Assembly: GCA_934254725.1 (NCBI GenBank)
Contig: CAKQLR010000046.1
Coordinates: forward strand, 1-15,555
DNA length: 15,555 nt
Reading direction: 5' to 3'
From: an uncultured Clostridia bacterium
GTDB lineage: Bacteria > Bacillota > Clostridia > Christensenellales > Borkfalkiaceae
Shown here: positions 13,283 to 15,555 of the stretch, piece by piece
How the letters are laid out: each line of letters opens with the position of its first letter
How positions within the stretch are numbered: position 1 is the first letter of the stretch
The notes under the pieces: model-generated
The model's input: only the letters and a program-made list of their open reading frames with translations
Told to the model about the DNA's origin: nothing
The model's database searches: none
Position numbers and translations under genes: made by a program

Positions 13283-13510
13283 TTATACTTGAAAAGGTTT
13301 GAGTTCTTTGATGAGTTCTTCGCAATCGTCGGAATGAATTTCAACGTTGATGGGCTTGGAAAGATCGAGACTGAAAATGCCGAGAATGGATTTTGCGTCT
13401 ACAACGTATCTGTCGCATCTGAGGTCGATTTCAAAAGCGTACTTCTGAACTATGTTTACGAATTCTTTAACGGAACTAGCCATCTGAAGAGATATTTGAA
13501 TTGATTTCAT
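13283..13510 (-). CDS. HPr-like protein lacking the phosphorylated His
   Basis: 75 residues, close to HPr length. The regulatory Ser-46 region of HPr is well kept (VVDAKSILGIFSLDL, Ser41 here) and the order of secondary structure fits the HPr fold. The active-site GLHARPA region is replaced: aligning on Val18, the phosphorylated His15 falls at Met10 and Arg17 at Ser12 (QISLQMASSVKEFV). It therefore cannot carry a PTS phosphoryl group in the usual way. It might be a regulatory, Crh-like protein controlled through the Ser, or a structural relic. AGGAGG nine to ten bases before ATG 13510 sets the start. First gene of a three-gene operon with a consensus promoter and a structured leader of about 160 nt. 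Confidence 0.82.
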   Translation of the reverse strand: MKSIQISLQMASSVKEFVNIVQKYAFEIDLRCDRYVVDAKSILGIFSLDLSKPINVEIHSDDCEELIKELKPFQV

Positions 13511-13671
13511 ACTAAAAAATCCTCCTGTTGATCATTTATTTGTTTTTATTTTTGTATTTAATCATTTCTGAAAAGTTTGCTTATTGCTTGTCGGAAGTAA
13601 ATTTTGAATCGAGTTCAAAATTTTCTTTTTCCGATTGAAACATAACAAAGCTGTAAGCAAGCTTTCAACTT
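13511..13671 (-). promoter_or_regulatory. Structured 5' leader of HPr-like operon
   Basis: Between the predicted start near 13671 and ATG 13510. It contains AACAAAG...CTTTGTT (7 bp) near its 5' end, then a perfect 10-bp inverted repeat AAATTTTGAA-TCGAG-TTCAAAATTT (13599-13623), which extends outward by TCGGAA/TTCCGA pairs. The rest is A/T-rich single-strand-like sequence up to AGGAGG. No known riboswitch recognised. Confidence 0.5.
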
Positions 13672-13677
13672 TGTTAT

Positions 13678-13706
13678 ATTATAACCCAACAACGCCATAA
13701 AATCAA
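13678..13706 (-). promoter_or_regulatory. Promoter of HPr-like operon, TTGATT-17-TATAAT
   Basis: Reverse-strand -35 TTGATT, exact 17-bp spacer and perfect TATAAT. Confidence 0.9.
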
Positions 13707-13841
13707 GAGTTTTTTAAAATTTTTTATTAAAAAACAACCGATTGTGGCACTTTGCACTAAAACACACAACCGAAAAAACTTTTTTGCACAATAAAAAAAT
13801 TTTTTTTGATTGCAAAAACGCCCGCTTTGCTTTTTAAACGA
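13707..13841. other. AT-rich divergent intergenic region
   Basis: No gene seen. It holds an 8-bp inverted repeat GTTTTTTA / TAAAAAAC (13709-13735), long T tracts around 13795-13808, and the left half of a CCCGC / GCGGG pair that brackets the next promoter's -35. Separates two divergent promoters. Confidence 0.5.
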
Positions 13842-13870
13842 TTGAAAATCGCGGGGATTTGTGTTAAAAT
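13842..13870 (+). promoter_or_regulatory. Promoter TTGAAA-17-TAAAAT, extended -10
   Basis: TTGAAA at 13842-13847, 17-bp spacer, TGT directly before TAAAAT at 13865-13870. Drives the 250-residue gene and the Nudix gene. Confidence 0.88.
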
Positions 13871-13916
13871 ATTATTTGGAAATTTATTCTCATCATTTCT
13901 TTCGGGAGGCGCTTAA

Positions 13917-14669
13917 ATGACAACAAGGGAGCAATCGCTTAAAAAGTTTATAGAAAAGGCGGACGGCGTTATTGCGGGCAACTATCTTTTCGCATCTAAA
14001 AAAATCGAGGAGATGCTCGTTACCGTTTCGTCCTCCCGTTTGCTGTTTGAAATTTTTCAGCATTGCTGTGACGGGGAATCTCCCGAAGCGCTTAAGGCAA
14101 AGTACTTCACGGCGGGCGATAGCGTGGGTACGGGCAGTTTCGTTATGCCCGAAAAACCCAAGCAGGTAGTGGCTTTGTGTTTTTTTGTTCTTAAAGAGAT
14201 TGCCGAAGGCGAAATTGATTTCAGTAAATTCCTCGCAAGCTATTTTCCGGGGAAAGACGTTTCTCACGAGAACTACAATTGCTTTATAAACATGATGATC
14301 GTGCCTTTCAAAAACACCGTAAAGACTTTGGCGGAAACGGTTATCAGCGCAAAGGAAATTCACGACCGCAGGGCTTCCTCTCCCGAGGGAAAGGCGTACG
14401 ATATAGATAAACAATACCTTATGGGGCTCAGGTCTTTTCTTGAGGAGGACAGGCGGAATATTTTATATTCGGGCGCGGGCGACAGTGTTTCCGAAGACAT
14501 GCTTTTTATTCTCGACAGCTTCATTTCAGCCGTTGCAAACTGCGAGATAAAAAACATAAAAGTCCTCTTTATCGCGTATAAATACGCGCATTTGCATCTT
14601 AGAAAGATTAAGCTTCGCTATTCGGAAGTGGAGGAACTTTTAATAGATCACGGTATTATCAATGAATAA
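13917..14669 (+). CDS. Uncharacterised 250-residue helical protein
   Basis: Real gene by promoter, GGGAGG before ATG 13917 and coupling to the next gene, but the family is not recognised. The sequence is predicted largely alpha-helical: REQSLKKFIEKADGVIAGNY, LLFEIFQHCCDG, FFVLKEIAEGEIDFSKFLAS, then a charged segment (SSPEGKAYDIDKQYLMGLRS) and a C-terminal pair of helices ending SEVEELLIDHGIINE. Two adjacent Cys (HCCDG) stand out; there is no signal peptide, no membrane segment and no catalytic motif. Its last eight bases overlap the Nudix start (ATGAATAA), so the two proteins are probably made together. A link to nucleotide-sugar or ADP-ribose metabolism is inferred from this context only. 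Confidence 0.8.
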   Translation: MTTREQSLKKFIEKADGVIAGNYLFASKKIEEMLVTVSSSRLLFEIFQHCCDGESPEALKAKYFTAGDSVGTGSFVMPEKPKQVVALCFFVLKEIAEGEIDFSKFLASYFPGKDVSHENYNCFINMMIVPFKNTVKTLAETVISAKEIHDRRASSPEGKAYDIDKQYLMGLRSFLEEDRRNILYSGAGDSVSEDMLFILDSFISAVANCEIKNIKVLFIAYKYAHLHLRKIKLRYSEVEELLIDHGIINE

Positions 14670-15240
14670 AAAACCCGCAGAAATAAGAAAGAACGGCAAG
14701 ACCGTTTATGACGGAAAAATTCTTAAATTGAACGTGGACGAGGTCCTCCTGGAAAACGGCAAAACCGCTACAAGGGAATACGTTGCGCACCGCGGAGGCG
14801 CCGCAATCATCGCGGAGACCGAAGACGGAATTTTGTTTGTGGAACAGTTCAGATACCCTTATCGCGAATATGTTCTGGAACTTCCGGCTGGCAAGCGTGA
14901 AAACGGCGAAAACCCGGTTGTTACCGCTCGGCGGGAGCTTGAAGAAGAAACGGGTTATAAAGCGGGAAAACTGAAATTTTTATGCGAGGTTTATCCTTCG
15001 CCCGGCTACACGGACGAGCGGCTGTATCTTTTCCTCGCGACCGAGCTTGAGAAGAGCCAAATGCATCTTGACGAGGACGAATTTCTCTCCGTCCGGGCAA
15101 TTAAAGCCGAAGAAGTCGTTCGGATGATTGCGCTCGGGCAGATTAAGGACGCAAAAACGTTGATAGCTTTGCTTGAATACTTCTGTTTTTACAGAAACAA
15201 CGGCGGAAAAGAAGAAGAGAAAGAAGCGGATGGCCGATAA
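14662..15240 (+). CDS. Nudix hydrolase, ADP-ribose pyrophosphatase type
   Basis: 192 residues. A complete Nudix box at residues 77-99: G-KRENG-E-NPVVTAR-REL-EEETG-Y, with the metal-binding REXXEE glutamates (92, 95, 96). The upstream VEQFRYPYREYVLELPAGK is the ADP-ribose-pyrophosphatase pattern (usually E.PAG), and SPGYTDERLYLFLAT with Glu-rich LDEDEFLSV after the box fits the same subgroup. It would hydrolyse ADP-ribose to AMP plus ribose-5-phosphate in the cytoplasm. The C-terminus ends in a charged NNGGKEEEKEADGR tail. ATG 14662 overlaps the preceding gene by eight bases, with no separate strong ribosome binding site, so re-initiation is likely. I do not use nudF because substrate choice cannot be proved here. 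Confidence 0.93.
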   Translation: MNKKPAEIRKNGKTVYDGKILKLNVDEVLLENGKTATREYVAHRGGAAIIAETEDGILFVEQFRYPYREYVLELPAGKRENGENPVVTARRELEEETGYKAGKLKFLCEVYPSPGYTDERLYLFLATELEKSQMHLDEDEFLSVRAIKAEEVVRMIALGQIKDAKTLIALLEYFCFYRNNGGKEEEKEADGR

Positions 15241-15277
15241 TTTATTATAAAAAAATGATTTTTTGCGTTAAAAACAG

Positions 15278-15306
15278 TTGTAAATAAAAAGGAAATTTGT
15301 TAGAAT
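15278..15306 (+). promoter_or_regulatory. tRNA-Val promoter, TTGTAA-17-TAGAAT
   Basis: -35 TTGTAA, 17-bp spacer, -10 TAGAAT, ten bases before the tRNA. Confidence 0.85.
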
Positions 15307-15316
15307 AGTAAAGCAA

Positions 15317-15393
<77 letters not shown>

Positions 15394-15488
15394 TTAGCGG
15401 CAACCATGCCGTTATCCGAAATAAAAAGAACACCGTATAACCGCAGTTCCGATAGGGAATTTCAGGTAAAGGCGCAAGGTTCAGAGTC

Positions 15489-15515
15489 AGGCGTGGCGTG
15501 ATGCCACGCCTTTTC
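15489..15515 (+). terminator. Terminator after tRNA-Val
   Basis: AGGCGTGGC, loop GTGAT, GCCACGCCT, then TTTCTC. Between tRNA and terminator (15394-15488) there is a 7-bp TAGCGGC/GCCGTTA hairpin and no gene with a ribosome binding site. Confidence 0.85.
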
Positions 15516-15555
15516 TCTTGCTGTTTGTCGGTTTTAGTCATCTTTGTCAGAGAGT

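Noticed and set aside
15404..15502. Forward ORF MPLSEIKRTPYN... after tRNA-Val
   Set aside because: No Shine-Dalgarno and its end runs into the terminator stem; only 32 codons.

Overview
The window looks like a chromosomal segment of an uncultured, gut-type clostridial Bacillota. The evidence is near-consensus sigma-A promoters with 17-bp spacers, GGAGG-type ribosome binding sites, U-rich intrinsic terminators, and clostridial protein families (TSCPD small protein, DUF4364, CdaR/PucR-type regulator, S41 protease). I cannot name a genus from sequence alone.

Layout. (1) Positions 1-4300 are AT-rich accessory DNA: a lipoprotein with a bacterial repeat domain, a 21-bp perfect inverted-repeat terminator, a 5'-truncated reverse-strand gene, a hairpin-rich ~350-bp stretch that appears to have cut that gene, and an orphan tRNA 3' end with CCA and its own terminator. 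That tRNA end is best read as an attachment-site scar. After it come a beta-sandwich protein of unknown role and an AraC-type regulator with a fused effector-binding domain. (2) Positions 4264-4490 hold a small transcription unit with no convincing gene: a strong extended -10 promoter, a LexA (SOS) box at the start site and an intrinsic terminator. (3) Positions 4583-4953 are a reverse-strand tRNA operon (fMet, Met, Glu) with promoter and terminator. (4) Positions 4990-9154 run on the reverse strand: purB, then purA (the two IMP-to-AMP enzymes), then a DEDDh exonuclease with a BRCT-like C-terminus. (5) Positions 9190-9560 hold a terminator and a two-gene operon of tiny hydrophilic proteins, divergent from (6) a CdaR/PucR-type regulator with a palindromic operator-like site at its start, followed by a membrane-anchored S41 protease. 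(7) Positions 12326-13706 are a reverse operon: a HPr-like protein lacking the active His, a DUF4364 protein and a TSCPD protein, preceded by a structured leader. (8) Positions 13842-15240 are a forward operon of an unknown 250-residue protein overlapping a Nudix ADP-ribose-pyrophosphatase-like gene, then tRNA-Val(GAC) with promoter and terminator.

The items most worth following up are the LexA-controlled short transcript, the tRNA-scar/hairpin region, the tiny-protein operon, the internal start in the AraC gene, and the structured leader of the degenerate-HPr operon. I see no CRISPR array, transposase, or recognisable defence cassette.
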